From contig NZ_CP031013.1 in the NCBI RefSeq assembly GCF_003711205.1, positions 3,018,501 through 3,082,500 on the forward strand: a DNA stretch of 64,000 nucleotides. The letters are read 5' to 3'. The number at the start of each line of letters is the position of its first letter. The first letter of the stretch is position 1. Below, one piece after another: positions 37,047-46,047 of the stretch. The notes below the pieces were generated by a model, which made no database searches, was not told the DNA's origin, and saw only the letters and a program-made list of their open reading frames with translations. The translations under genes were made by a program, and so were the position numbers. This stretch comes from Polaromonas sp. SP1 (lineage in GTDB: Bacteria; Pseudomonadota; Gammaproteobacteria; Burkholderiales; Burkholderiaceae_C).

Positions 37047-38015
37047 ATGCAAGCATCCCTCAAGGGCCTCATCGCCCTTTCTTTCGCCCTGTGCGCCGCA
37101 ACGGGCATGGCCCAGACCAAACTGCGCGCCTGGAACATCCACCCCGACGGCTACCCGGTCTCTGAAGCCATGAAAAGCTTCGTCGAGCAGGTCGCCAAAA
37201 GCACCGGCGGGCGCTACTCGATAGAGCTGTTCAACAACGGCTCGCTGGGCGACCAGCCCAAAGCCGTGCAGATGCTCAAGAGCGGCGAGATCGATGTGGC
37301 CGAGTTCAGCTCAGGCCCGCTGTCCGACGCCGTGCCGGGCATCAAGGTGTTGAACCTGCCGTTCCTGTTCACCGACTCTGCGCACATGTTTCGCCACCTC
37401 GACGGCAAGCTGGGCGAGCGTTTTGCCGGCAATCTGAAGGCCGCCGGTTTTGTCGTGCTGGGCTGGTATGACGGCGGCGGGCGATCGTTTTACTGCGTCA
37501 AGCCCGTGAGCAATATCCGTGACCTTGCCGGTACGAGCATCCGGGTGCAGCAGTCCGAGATCTATATCGAGATGGTCAAGCTGATGGAAGCCAAACCGGT
37601 GGCCTTGCCCTTCAAGGACGTGCTCGGCGCGCTGGAGCAGGGCAAGGTCGATTGCGCCGAGAACAACATGCCCTCGTACGAATCGACCGGCCACTTCAAG
37701 GTGGCCAAAAACGTCTACATGACCAATCACGTCATTTCGCCGGAAGCCCTGGTGGTGTCGACCAAGCTGTGGGACAAACTCAGCAAGGAAGACAAGGCCG
37801 CCTTTACGGACGCCGGCGCAAAGTCCGCCATCCTGATGCGCGAGCTGTGGAACAAGCGGGTGGCCGCGGCCCTGGAGGCCACCGCCAAACAGGGTTCGCA
37901 ATTCGTCAAGGTCAAGGATGCGTCGCCCATGGTTCGCCGCATGGGCCCGCTGTATGGAAAATACATGGCCGACCCGACCACACGCGAAGAGCTGCTGACC
38001 ATCATTTCAAAATAA
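37047..38015 (+). CDS. TRAP transporter substrate-binding protein (DctP family), third of three
   Basis: A 322-residue DctP-type protein with a signal peptide ending G-M-A-Q. The ligand Arg motif I-R-V-Q-Q-S-E-I-Y and D-C-A-E-N-N-M-P-S-Y-E resemble the permease-linked DctP at 27-28 kb, suggesting paralogy. AGGAG precedes the ATG at 37047. No DctQ/DctM genes accompany it, so it may share the membrane pair encoded 9 kb away. It is 18 bp upstream of galM, which hints at a sugar or uronate ligand. Confidence 0.9.
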   Translation: MQASLKGLIALSFALCAATGMAQTKLRAWNIHPDGYPVSEAMKSFVEQVAKSTGGRYSIELFNNGSLGDQPKAVQMLKSGEIDVAEFSSGPLSDAVPGIKVLNLPFLFTDSAHMFRHLDGKLGERFAGNLKAAGFVVLGWYDGGGRSFYCVKPVSNIRDLAGTSIRVQQSEIYIEMVKLMEAKPVALPFKDVLGALEQGKVDCAENNMPSYESTGHFKVAKNVYMTNHVISPEALVVSTKLWDKLSKEDKAAFTDAGAKSAILMRELWNKRVAAALEATAKQGSQFVKVKDASPMVRRMGPLYGKYMADPTTREELLTIISK

Positions 38016-38033
38016 GCATTCCGGAAAACGCCC

Positions 38034-39104
38034 ATGCTGCTTGACCCCGCACGCTTTGCACGAGAGATCGACGGCAAGCCCGTCGCGCTGTTCACCCTGC
38101 GCAACAGCCGGGGCATGGCTGTGTGCGTCACGAACTACGGCGCGAAGATCGAGCAGGTGCTGGTGCCGGACCGCGAGGGCCGCCTTGACGACGTGGTGCT
38201 GGGTTACGACAGCATGGACGGCGTGACCGGCGGAGCGGCCTCGGTGGGCGCCTTCATCGGCCGCTATGCCGGCCGCATTGCCCAGGCGCGCTTTACCCTG
38301 AACGGCAAGGAGCACGTGCTGACCGCCAACAACGGCCCGCACTGCCTGCATGGCGGCGTGAAGGGCTCGCGCTTTCGGGTGTTCGACGCCATGCAGCGCA
38401 GCGACGCCAGCGTTGAAATGAATTATGTGTTTGCCGATGGGGAGGAGGGCTTCCCCGGAGCGCTGGCGCTGCGCCTGACTTACAGCGTGACGGAAGCGAA
38501 CGAGCTGGTGCTGGACTACGAAGCCATCGCGCGGGATGTGCCCACGGTGGCGAACTTCACCACGCATGCCTTTTTTAACCTTGAAGGCGCCGGCAGCCGC
38601 AGCGCGCTGGGGCATGAAGTGCAGGTATGTGCCCGGCGCTACTTCGGCATGACGCCTGACCTCATCGCGACGGGCGAGCTGCTGCCGGTGGAAGACACGC
38701 CCTTTGACCTGCGCAAGCCGGTGGTGCTGAACACGCGGGTGAAAGCGCCACAGGCCGCGGGGGGCCTGGCAGGCTACGACGACTGTTTTGAGATTGACCG
38801 CGCTGCCGTCAGTGAGGGGGAACTCGCGCTGTGCGCACGTGTGAGCGCAGCCGCCAGCGGTCGCGTGATGGAAGTCTGGTCCACCGAGCCCACGATGCAG
38901 TTCTACACCGGCCTGGTGGCCGGCGAGCCGCTGGCCGGCGGGCCCGGCAAGGGCGGCCGGGTTTATGTGCAGCAGCAAAGCCTGTGCTTCGAGCCGCAGG
39001 GCTATCCGAACGCCCCCAACCTGCCGGCGTTTCCGTCGGCCGTGCATGAGCCCGGCAAGGGCCGCCACGGCCGCACGCTGTACCGCTTCAGCACGTCGGC
39101 GTAA
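38034..39104 (+). CDS. galM: Aldose 1-epimerase (mutarotase)
   Basis: A 356-residue galactose mutarotase-family protein that interconverts alpha and beta anomers. It shows G-R-Y-A-G-R-I, the catalytic His pair (N-N-G-P-H-C-L-H-G-G and T-H-A-F-F-N-L-E-G), and the C-terminal acid in F-E-P-Q-G-Y-P-N-A-P-N. Placed after a DctP gene at the end of the uronate/aldarate locus, it may supply the pyranose anomer used by Udh. Confidence 0.92.
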   Translation: MLLDPARFAREIDGKPVALFTLRNSRGMAVCVTNYGAKIEQVLVPDREGRLDDVVLGYDSMDGVTGGAASVGAFIGRYAGRIAQARFTLNGKEHVLTANNGPHCLHGGVKGSRFRVFDAMQRSDASVEMNYVFADGEEGFPGALALRLTYSVTEANELVLDYEAIARDVPTVANFTTHAFFNLEGAGSRSALGHEVQVCARRYFGMTPDLIATGELLPVEDTPFDLRKPVVLNTRVKAPQAAGGLAGYDDCFEIDRAAVSEGELALCARVSAAASGRVMEVWSTEPTMQFYTGLVAGEPLAGGPGKGGRVYVQQQSLCFEPQGYPNAPNLPAFPSAVHEPGKGRHGRTLYRFSTSA

Positions 39105-39164
39105 ACGGCCCGGCGAGCATTGCCGTGCGTGTCAGAATGCCCGGCAACCAACAAGGAGCCAAAC

Positions 39165-40055
39165 ATGCAATGGTGGAAACTGGTGTTGCTGGTGGGTTTG
39201 CCGGCACACGTCCTCTGCGGGACGGCGTGGGCCCAGCAGGCTGAGCGCGTCTCGCCGCAGGTCATCAAATTGCCCCTGGTGATTGACGGCAAGTCCTTCG
39301 ACGTCGTCACCCATGTCTACAAGCCCGCGGGCGACGGCCCTTTTCCCCTGGTGATCTTCTCGCACGGGCGCGCCCCGTCGCGGGTTGACCGGGCCAAACT
39401 CGAGAACCCGGTGTTGATAGGGCATGCCAATTACTGGTTGCGCAAAGGGGTGGCCGTGATTGCCCCGGTGCGGCCCGGCTACGGGGATACCGGGGGCTTC
39501 GACAGGGAGGACTCCGGCATCCGCTGGAGCGGCAAGGTGTGCACCGGCGATGCCGACTTCACCCGTGTGGCCAGCCACGCGGGCCAGACGGTCGTCGCAT
39601 TGCACCAGTGGGCCTTGCAGCAGCCCTGGGTGCGCAAGGACAGGCTGCTGCTGGAAGGGCAGTCGGTAGGCGGCATGACGACGGTGTCGGTCGCCGCGCT
39701 CAACCTGCCGGGCGTCATCGGCGCCGTCAATTTTGCGGGTGGCTCGGGCGGTAATCCGGAAGACTCCCCCACCAGGAGCTGCAAGCCCGAGAACATGGCC
39801 AAAACGTATGGTGAGCTCGGCAAGCTGGTCAAGGTGCCCAACCTGTGGCTCTACGCCGAGAACGACCAGTACTGGGGCCCAGAGGCTCCCAGGGAGTGGC
39901 ATGAGGCCTTCAAGGCCGGCGGCAGCGACACCCAGTTCATCCAGACCGGCCCGCTGCCGGGCCACGACGGGCATGCGCTGCTGACCTACGGCGGCAAGAT
40001 GTGGTCGGTGCCACTCGATGCCTTCGTGCGCAAGGTCGGCCTGACGGCGCCTTGA
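39165..40055 (+). CDS. Secreted alpha/beta hydrolase (dienelactone hydrolase-like)
   Basis: A 296-residue alpha/beta hydrolase with a signal peptide ending A-W-A-Q-Q. The nucleophile elbow is G-Q-S-V-G-G (Ser in E-G-Q-S-V-G-G-M-T-T), an acidic residue lies in Y-A-E-N-D-Q-Y-W-G, and the His is in P-G-H-D-G-H-A-L-L. AAGGAG precedes ATG 39165. Substrate unknown; periplasmic esterase or peptidase-like activity is likely. It is the last gene before the NAD island, separated from it by a decayed terminator. Confidence 0.78.
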   Translation: MQWWKLVLLVGLPAHVLCGTAWAQQAERVSPQVIKLPLVIDGKSFDVVTHVYKPAGDGPFPLVIFSHGRAPSRVDRAKLENPVLIGHANYWLRKGVAVIAPVRPGYGDTGGFDREDSGIRWSGKVCTGDADFTRVASHAGQTVVALHQWALQQPWVRKDRLLLEGQSVGGMTTVSVAALNLPGVIGAVNFAGGSGGNPEDSPTRSCKPENMAKTYGELGKLVKVPNLWLYAENDQYWGPEAPREWHEAFKAGGSDTQFIQTGPLPGHDGHALLTYGGKMWSVPLDAFVRKVGLTAP

Positions 40056-40066
40056 ACATCTTCCAG

Positions 40067-40096
40067 GCATCAAAAAGCCCGGCGCCTTGCGGGGCC
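40067..40096. repeat. Left copy of a 30-nt terminator-derived sequence flanking the NAD island
   Basis: These 30 bases are identical to 50290-50319. In the right copy they form the 5' arm, loop and start of the 3' arm of a complete terminator. Here the 3' arm continues TGGCAATCGG instead of GGGCTTTT, so the hairpin is incomplete. Confidence 0.8.
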
Positions 40097-40165
40097 TGGC
40101 AATCGGATCCCTGATGTGTCTATGGAAGAAGTTCGGTTTTCTGGTTGAGGTCTTCAGCGCACTGA

Positions 40166-41227
40166 TCAGATGCGCTCCGTCAGCGAGAAGAAGAAATCCA
40201 GCATATGGAAATGGTCGTCATGGAAACGATCCTCCATGGCGGCCAGTTGATCCACGGGAATCCATTCAGCGGCGGCCGCGTCGTCGGCCGCCTGCACTTC
40301 CGGCAACTGGCGTAAGCCCAGGTCAAAGAAGTGGGCATGGGTGATCACGCGGCCGCGCAGGCTGCGGTCCGGATGGTCAAACACGTGGACCGCTTTCAGC
40401 GCATTTTTCATATCGCCATCCAGCAAACGCATCCGGGTTTCTTCTTCCAGTTCACGCAAAGCGGATTGGTATACGGTTTCCCGCTGCTCGATGAACCCGC
40501 CCGGCACGGCAAACAAGCCCTTGCCTGGGGAACGCCCGCGCTGGATCAGCAGCACGCGGTCACCGCATTTCACGACCGCATCTACCGTCACAAAAACCGG
40601 CGCATAGGGAGAGCCGGCCCACTTTGCCTTTTCCAGCCTGAGGCTTTCCCACTCTTGCGCGAGTTCAAGGAAGTAAGGCAAGGCCGCCCAGGTGCGGAGA
40701 AATGCAATGGTGCTGGCCGGCGCCTGACTCACCAGGGCGGCGAGTGCCGGTTCCAGCGCCGCGCCGGCATTGCCAAAGTAAGCGTCACGCAAAGCGCTTG
40801 CGTCGATCCTGCCTTGCGATGGGACGGCATCCAGCGTCCAGCCGGGAAAGTTCTTCAGGTACTCGCTGGTCGCATCTTTGAAATGCCCGATGAGCACGGG
40901 GGATGTCCCGGACTTCCCGCCCGTCAGTTCCGCCACACCGTGCTTGACTGCCGACACCCAGCGGTCCTGGTCATAGTAGTCACGCACAGGCAGAAAACGG
41001 ATCCGGTCCCGGTCCGCCTCGGGCAGCGCCAGGCGGATCATTTCTGCGCGCTCCTGCCAGGTAAAAGGGTTTTTGGGCGTACGCGCCTGCCAGGCCGAGC
41101 CGAGCACGACGATGCAGAGCGGGGCCGCGTCCAGCGCCCGGCGCAGCAGCGCGAGCTGCCCGTTGTGAAAGATCTGGAAGCGGCCGATGTAGACCGAGAC
41201 CTCGTGTTTTTGGGGGCTTGATGTCAT
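40166..41227 (-). CDS. nadM: Bifunctional NMN adenylyltransferase / Nudix hydrolase
   Basis: A 353-residue fusion like Synechocystis slr0787. Residues 1 to about 180 are a NadM-type nucleotidyltransferase (Y-I-G-R-F-Q-I-F-H-N-G-Q, later I-D-A-S-A-L-R). Residues from about 205 are a Nudix ADP-ribose pyrophosphatase with a nearly complete Nudix box (G-G-F-I-E-Q-R-E...R-E-L-E-E-E-T). The first domain makes NAD from NMN, or NaAD from NaMN; the second cuts ADP-ribose to AMP and ribose 5-phosphate. The usual H-x-G-H motif reads H-N-G-Q, so the second His is lost. Last gene of the NAD operon, 6 bp after nadE. Confidence 0.92.
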   Translation of the reverse strand: MTSSPQKHEVSVYIGRFQIFHNGQLALLRRALDAAPLCIVVLGSAWQARTPKNPFTWQERAEMIRLALPEADRDRIRFLPVRDYYDQDRWVSAVKHGVAELTGGKSGTSPVLIGHFKDATSEYLKNFPGWTLDAVPSQGRIDASALRDAYFGNAGAALEPALAALVSQAPASTIAFLRTWAALPYFLELAQEWESLRLEKAKWAGSPYAPVFVTVDAVVKCGDRVLLIQRGRSPGKGLFAVPGGFIEQRETVYQSALRELEEETRMRLLDGDMKNALKAVHVFDHPDRSLRGRVITHAHFFDLGLRQLPEVQAADDAAAAEWIPVDQLAAMEDRFHDDHFHMLDFFFSLTERI

Positions 41228-41233
41228 GGCGAC

Positions 41234-42934
41234 CTAGTGGAATTTGGCGGCGATCGGCATCTGCCGGCCGGAACCGAAAGCGCGTGCGCGCAGACGGATG
41301 ATGGGAGGCGCCTGCCGGCGTTTGTATTCGTTGCGGGCGATCATGCCCTTGATGCGTTCGATCATCGCAATGTTCTCAGGGGCGCGACGCAGCTGCGCGA
41401 CGAAAGCCGACGCTTTCTCGTACTCCCACGCGGCCAGGCGCCGGCCTTCGATCAGAAGCTTGAGCACCTCATCGAGCACCGGATACGGTGGCAGGCTGTC
41501 CACGTCTTTCTGATCGGGCGCCAGCTCAGCGGAGGGGGCTTTGTCGATGATGGCCTGGGGAATGATTTCTTTGCCGGCCGCTTCGTTGAGGTAGCTTGAC
41601 AAGGCGAACACCTCGGTTTTGTAGAGGTCGCCGATCAGGCCGAGGCCCCCGTTGGTGTCGCCATAAAGCGTGCAGTAGCCCACCGAAATCTCGGACTTGT
41701 TGCCCGTGGTTAGCAGCAGGTGCCCGCAGCTGTTCGAGTATTCCATCAGGATGGTGCCGCGCGCTCGCGCCTGAAGATTCTCCAGTGCGATGCCCTGCAA
41801 CGCCTGGCCGAAGGCGGCTTCAAAGCCACCGGAAAATTCGCTCACGATACCGGCGATCGGATGGTGCAGCAATTCCACGCCGAGGTTGCGGCACAGGGTT
41901 TCAGAATCATCGACGGAGCCGGCCGACGAGAAACGCGATGGCATGGTGATGGCGGTCACGTTGGCGGGCCCCAGGGCTTCGGCGGCAAGCGCCAGGGTCA
42001 GTGCCGAATCAATCCCGCCGGACGAGCCGATCACGGCGCGGGTGAAGCCGCAGCGGCGCGCATAGTCCTGCAGGCCGAGCACGATCTGGCGCCGGTAGAA
42101 CGCCATGGTCGGCAATCCCTGGGCAGGGACCGCGGCCGGCTCATCCCCGGCCAGCGTGAGAAAGCGGCCGTTCTCGAAGCGAAGGGTTGTCACGTCTTCG
42201 GCGAAGCGTTCGGCCTCAAACACCACGCCGGCCTTAGGCTCCACCGCGAACGATGCGCCGTCATACACAAGCTGGTCATGGCCGCCAACCTGGTTGACGT
42301 AGAGGATGGGCAACTGGTTGCGTTTGCTGGCGGCGGCGAAGATCTGGTGGCGCTGCTCGCGCTTGCCGATGTTGGACGGACTGGCATTGATGGAGATCAC
42401 AAGGTCAGGTGCGGCGTCGCGCATGCGGTCAAAGGGATTGATCGCGTAGTCCAGGCCCTCGTCGTTCCAGCCGTCTTCGCAGATCAGCACGCCCACCTTG
42501 GCTTCGCGGATGCGCAAGACCTTGGCCACGTCCTGGCCGGGTTCAAAGTGGCGGCGCTCGTCGAAGATGTTGTAGGTGGGCAGCAACTGCTTGGCATACT
42601 CCAGCAGCACCTCGCCGCCCTTGATCACGCACAGGGTGTTGCGCAGCTTCTTGCCCGGCGCTTCGCGGCGCGCTGGAAGGCCTATCACCCAGTAGAGGTT
42701 GGGGATCTGGCGCGAAGCCAGCAGGAGATCGTGGAGGGCCGCATCGACACGCTCCATGAAGCCTTCTTCTTCCAGCATGTCGCCGGGGTAGTAGGCTGTG
42801 AGCGACATTTCGGAGAAGACAACGATGTCGGATTGGTCACTCCAGGCCTTGCTGGCGGCCGTAACCATCTTGGCCACGTTGCCGGAGAGATCGCCGATCG
42901 TGAAGTTCAACTGGGCTGCGGTGATTTTGAGCAT
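41234..42934 (-). CDS. nadE: Glutamine-dependent NAD synthetase
   Basis: A 566-residue two-domain enzyme that amidates nicotinate adenine dinucleotide to NAD using glutamine. The N-terminal nitrilase domain has Glu (V-F-S-E-M), Lys (Y-A-K-Q-L-L-P) and Cys (L-I-C-E-D-G-W). The C-terminal synthetase has the pyrophosphate loop G-S-S-G-G-I-D-S-A-L-T and T-G-N-K-S-E-I-S-V-G-Y. ATG 42934 gives the family start M-L-K-I-T-A-A-Q-L-N; an upstream frame to 43051 overlaps pncB and is rejected. It begins 7 bp after pncB and ends 6 bp before nadM. Confidence 0.96.
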   Translation of the reverse strand: MLKITAAQLNFTIGDLSGNVAKMVTAASKAWSDQSDIVVFSEMSLTAYYPGDMLEEEGFMERVDAALHDLLLASRQIPNLYWVIGLPARREAPGKKLRNTLCVIKGGEVLLEYAKQLLPTYNIFDERRHFEPGQDVAKVLRIREAKVGVLICEDGWNDEGLDYAINPFDRMRDAAPDLVISINASPSNIGKREQRHQIFAAASKRNQLPILYVNQVGGHDQLVYDGASFAVEPKAGVVFEAERFAEDVTTLRFENGRFLTLAGDEPAAVPAQGLPTMAFYRRQIVLGLQDYARRCGFTRAVIGSSGGIDSALTLALAAEALGPANVTAITMPSRFSSAGSVDDSETLCRNLGVELLHHPIAGIVSEFSGGFEAAFGQALQGIALENLQARARGTILMEYSNSCGHLLLTTGNKSEISVGYCTLYGDTNGGLGLIGDLYKTEVFALSSYLNEAAGKEIIPQAIIDKAPSAELAPDQKDVDSLPPYPVLDEVLKLLIEGRRLAAWEYEKASAFVAQLRRAPENIAMIERIKGMIARNEYKRRQAPPIIRLRARAFGSGRQMPIAAKFH

Positions 42935-42941
42935 GGTGTCC

Positions 42942-44135
42942 TTAAGCCGATGCAGGGAAACGGAAGACCTGGCGCAGGTAAGCGAGGAAGGTCTGGTCGT
43001 TGCATAGCGTCTTGCCCGGGCTGTCCGACAGTTTGGCCACCGGCCGGGCATTGGCGCCGGTCAGTTTCATGACGATGTTCAGCGGTGTGAGCCCGACATC
43101 GTTGGTGAGGTTGGTGCCGATACCGAAGCCGGTCTGGGTGCGCCCGGCAAATGCGCGGTAGAGCTTGAGCGCGGTCGGCACGTCCAGCCCGTCAGAGAAG
43201 ACCAGGCGCTTGTTTTGCGGATCGACGCGCAGCTTGGCGTAGTGGGCCAGGGCTTTCTCACCCCAGGCAAATGGGTCGCCGGAATCGTGGCGCAGGCCAT
43301 CGAACAGCTTGGCGAAGTAAAGGTCGAAATCCGCGAGGAAGGCGTCCATGCCGACCACGTCCGTCAGCGCCACACCCAAATCCCCGCGGTACTCCTGCAC
43401 CCAGTCTTCCAGTGCGGCGCGCTGGAAGTCGCGTAGCGTCATGCCGAGCGCCTGGTAGGTCTGCAGGTATTCGTGAGCCATGGTACCGATGGGTACCAGG
43501 TTGAGCTCGCTGGCCAGCAGCACGTTGGAAGTGCCTTTGAAATACTGCGGAACTTCCTGTTTGAGCGTGGTGACCACCTCGGTCTGCCAGTCGCGCGAGA
43601 AGCGGCGCCGCACGCCGAAGTCGAAGAACTCGAAGGGATTGCGCAGTGAGGGTTCTTTTTCGAAGGCCCGCAGGATGTTTATCTTGTCCTGCAGGCGCTT
43701 GCGGCCTTCTGCAAGCGCGGCGGCCTGGTCCGCGCGGCGGAAGTAGAGCTCGTTGACTATGGCCAGCACGAAGATTTCGAAGGCCATGGTGTGCACTTGC
43801 GGGCCCACGGCTTTGATCACCAGCGTAGGGCCGTCTGCCGTGGCCTTGATGAATTCCCGCTGGAGCTCAAAGATGCGCAGGAAGTCCACAAAGTCGCTCT
43901 TGATGAAGCGAAGGCTCCGCAGGTAGGCCAACTCCTCAGGCTGAAAGCGCAAGGTGCAGAGATGGTCCAGCTGCGCATTGACCTCTCCCAGCAGCTCACC
44001 CAGCGGGTAGCCCGGCTGGTTTCGGCAGACAAAGGTGTATTCGGCCTCGGTCTGCGGGTGCCTGTGCAGCATGGTTTGCCACATGGTGAACTTGTAGAGG
44101 TCGGTGTCCAGCAGGCTTTGGATGATGGGTTGCAT
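42942..44135 (-). CDS. pncB: Nicotinate phosphoribosyltransferase
   Basis: A 397-residue enzyme that joins nicotinate to PRPP, giving nicotinate mononucleotide. The N-terminal [11 protein letters not shown] and the F-V-C-R-N region match PncB. The S-D-G-L-D and G-I-G-T-N-L-T-N-D segments form the phosphoribosyl site. Length equals E. coli PncB. In the operon it follows nicotinamidase by 29 bp, so the two make the Preiss-Handler salvage route from nicotinamide. Confidence 0.96.
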   Translation of the reverse strand: MQPIIQSLLDTDLYKFTMWQTMLHRHPQTEAEYTFVCRNQPGYPLGELLGEVNAQLDHLCTLRFQPEELAYLRSLRFIKSDFVDFLRIFELQREFIKATADGPTLVIKAVGPQVHTMAFEIFVLAIVNELYFRRADQAAALAEGRKRLQDKINILRAFEKEPSLRNPFEFFDFGVRRRFSRDWQTEVVTTLKQEVPQYFKGTSNVLLASELNLVPIGTMAHEYLQTYQALGMTLRDFQRAALEDWVQEYRGDLGVALTDVVGMDAFLADFDLYFAKLFDGLRHDSGDPFAWGEKALAHYAKLRVDPQNKRLVFSDGLDVPTALKLYRAFAGRTQTGFGIGTNLTNDVGLTPLNIVMKLTGANARPVAKLSDSPGKTLCNDQTFLAYLRQVFRFPASA

Positions 44136-44164
44136 AGTGGCTTTGTGGGGAAAGGGGGGGGCGG

Positions 44165-45028
44165 TCAGGCGTTCGCTTGCAGGGTGCTCAGCATCGCCGC
44201 GCTTGTTGACAGCACGGCGCCGCGGTGAGCCATGTCATCCAGGAAAGCCTGGTGCTGCGCTTCAAAGCCGCCGACGGGACTCATGCAGTCGGTGAGCAGC
44301 ACCACCTTGCCTGGCTTGCCGGACGGAAGGTTTTCAACAATGTGCTCGGTGGTCGCTTTCACGCAGTGGCTGCTGGCTTCGCCGGCGATGATGAGCAGGT
44401 CGGCCTGGTCCAGTGACGCGATCAGGGCCGTATTGAGCTGCGTTGCCGGGTCCTCTTCATCCGGCACCTCGGCCTGCATGGCGCTGTAATGCTCCGTCCA
44501 GGGGTTGCTGCCCTTGTTGATCTTTTGCACCATGGCAAGGCGGCTGTCTTCCCAGCGGTTGTAGGCGGCTTTCACGGCGGGGTGCACGTTGTGGCCCCAG
44601 CTGCCGATTTCGCAGTGCACCGGCCAGACCATCAAGGTGTAGCGGCCGCGCTGCTCCAGCTCGTCGATGTAGGCCAGGGCTCTGGGCAGCATCGCAGCAT
44701 CCCTGGGCAGGTAATCGCCCTTGCGTACTTGTGCGGCGGTGATCGGCGTAAATGGCCCCACGTCTGCACCGGCGCCGGTCTTCCAGAACGTCGGGTGAGC
44801 AATGTCAAACCTGTGATGGGAGTCCAGCGTCACGCCAATGGCGGAAATACCGGATGCACCTTTCTGTATCAGCGCGGCCAGGCGCAGCATGTCCGCATGG
44901 GCGCCTGCAACGGGCAGGGAGGGAGAAGCGATGGCCCCCGTCACAGGATCCATGGGCCGCCAGTCGACAGGCAGATCGCAAAAGTCGTTTTGCGGGTCGA
45001 TGATCAGAAGCTGGATGTTTTTCTTCAT
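44165..45028 (-). CDS. Nicotinamidase-like cysteine hydrolase (isochorismatase superfamily)
   Basis: A 287-residue isochorismatase-fold hydrolase, probably deamidating nicotinamide to nicotinate. Asp11 lies in I-I-D-P-Q-N-D-F, and metal ligands D69, H71 and H78 in [12 protein letters not shown]. The nucleophile Cys222 is in E-A-S-S-H-C-V-K-A. It is longer than E. coli PncA (about 213) with inserted loops, and [12 protein letters not shown] replaces the usual Lys-bearing motif, so specificity could differ. Position ahead of pncB and nadE strongly supports nicotinamide as substrate. ATG 45028 chosen by domain start. Confidence 0.83.
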   Translation of the reverse strand: MKKNIQLLIIDPQNDFCDLPVDWRPMDPVTGAIASPSLPVAGAHADMLRLAALIQKGASGISAIGVTLDSHHRFDIAHPTFWKTGAGADVGPFTPITAAQVRKGDYLPRDAAMLPRALAYIDELEQRGRYTLMVWPVHCEIGSWGHNVHPAVKAAYNRWEDSRLAMVQKINKGSNPWTEHYSAMQAEVPDEEDPATQLNTALIASLDQADLLIIAGEASSHCVKATTEHIVENLPSGKPGKVVLLTDCMSPVGGFEAQHQAFLDDMAHRGAVLSTSAAMLSTLQANA

Positions 45029-45090
45029 GCTGTCCTCTGTTGATAGTGATTGGGTGCAATGCTGCCGATTCTCGCAGCAGCGGATTGCCG

Positions 45091-46023
45091 TTATTCCACC
45101 AGGACTCCCTTGGTGGCACAAATACCGATGCGGGCTTCCATGCCTGCGGTAAATCGCAGGAAGTCCGTTTCCATGCCGTCCGAGAAAATCACCCCGTTGT
45201 CCGGCATGCGTGAGCGCAGCGTCAACACATCACATTCTTCGATCTCTCCGTAGAGCAGGGATGTCTGTGAAGCCCGGCTGGAAAACGGCTCCCGCACGGC
45301 GAAGATCAGGTGATCCGTGTCTCGCGGCATGGGCTCATAGCCGTCACCCTGACCGTGCCCCACAGCGTTGGCAATACCGATGGAGCCGGTGACGATGCTC
45401 TTGAGCCATGCCGTTGATCCCAGCCCGGTCGAGACAATGAGGCCGGAAGACGATTGCGCTTCCTTCACGCCCCGGAACTCGATGTCGTAAAGCGCCGAGG
45501 TATGGCTTTTGGGGCCTATGAAGAGGTCGTTGACGCCTCGCAATACCTGTCCGTCGGACAGGCTGGCCTCCGCCATGGTGACCAACGAGGTGGTGCGGCT
45601 GTCCCTGGCGACGCCGGGCAGCACTGAGGCGACCTGCGCCGGCTCAAAAGGCAGCAGAACGCCGTCCCAGCGTTTAGGCTCTGGATTTACACCGATCAAC
45701 GGCTGGCCGTTCAGGTACTTCAGGGTGTTGGCCACCATGCCGTCCTGGCCCAGTGTCACCACGATGTCGTCGGCCGCGAAGATGTAGTTGGTCAGGTGCG
45801 CACGGTCGATGATCTGGTAGCGGCCCCAGGCCTGCAGCGCTTCAGCGACCACCCTCAAGCTGGAGGCATAAGCCTCGTTCTCACGGAGGTAGTCGGTAAA
45901 GTCGGCGCCGAGGTGTTCCAGGTAGAACTGGGCCTGACCCAGGGTCTGGTAGCGCGCCACCAGCTCTTCGAGCCGGGTCTGGCGCGTGACCAGTACGACC
46001 TTGCGGTTCTCGGCTGCAGACAT
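45091..46023 (-). CDS. NAD kinase-like protein
   Basis: A 310-residue protein with the ATP-NAD kinase fold. The usual G-G-D-G-T nucleotide motif appears as L-G-Q-D-G-M-V-A-N-T (Asp94, Gly95). The later G-L-G-S-T-A-W and P-M-P-R-D-T-D-H-L-I-F-A-V-R-E-P-F-S-S segments match the sheet region of NAD kinases. The Gly-to-Gln change and long inserts set it apart from the housekeeping enzyme, so it may be a divergent kinase or an NAD sensor. Second gene of the NAD operon, 24 bp after the SPFH gene. Confidence 0.75.
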   Translation of the reverse strand: MSAAENRKVVLVTRQTRLEELVARYQTLGQAQFYLEHLGADFTDYLRENEAYASSLRVVAEALQAWGRYQIIDRAHLTNYIFAADDIVVTLGQDGMVANTLKYLNGQPLIGVNPEPKRWDGVLLPFEPAQVASVLPGVARDSRTTSLVTMAEASLSDGQVLRGVNDLFIGPKSHTSALYDIEFRGVKEAQSSSGLIVSTGLGSTAWLKSIVTGSIGIANAVGHGQGDGYEPMPRDTDHLIFAVREPFSSRASQTSLLYGEIEECDVLTLRSRMPDNGVIFSDGMETDFLRFTAGMEARIGICATKGVLVE

Positions 46024-46047
46024 GTTTGCTTCCTTTCCTGTTTCTAC

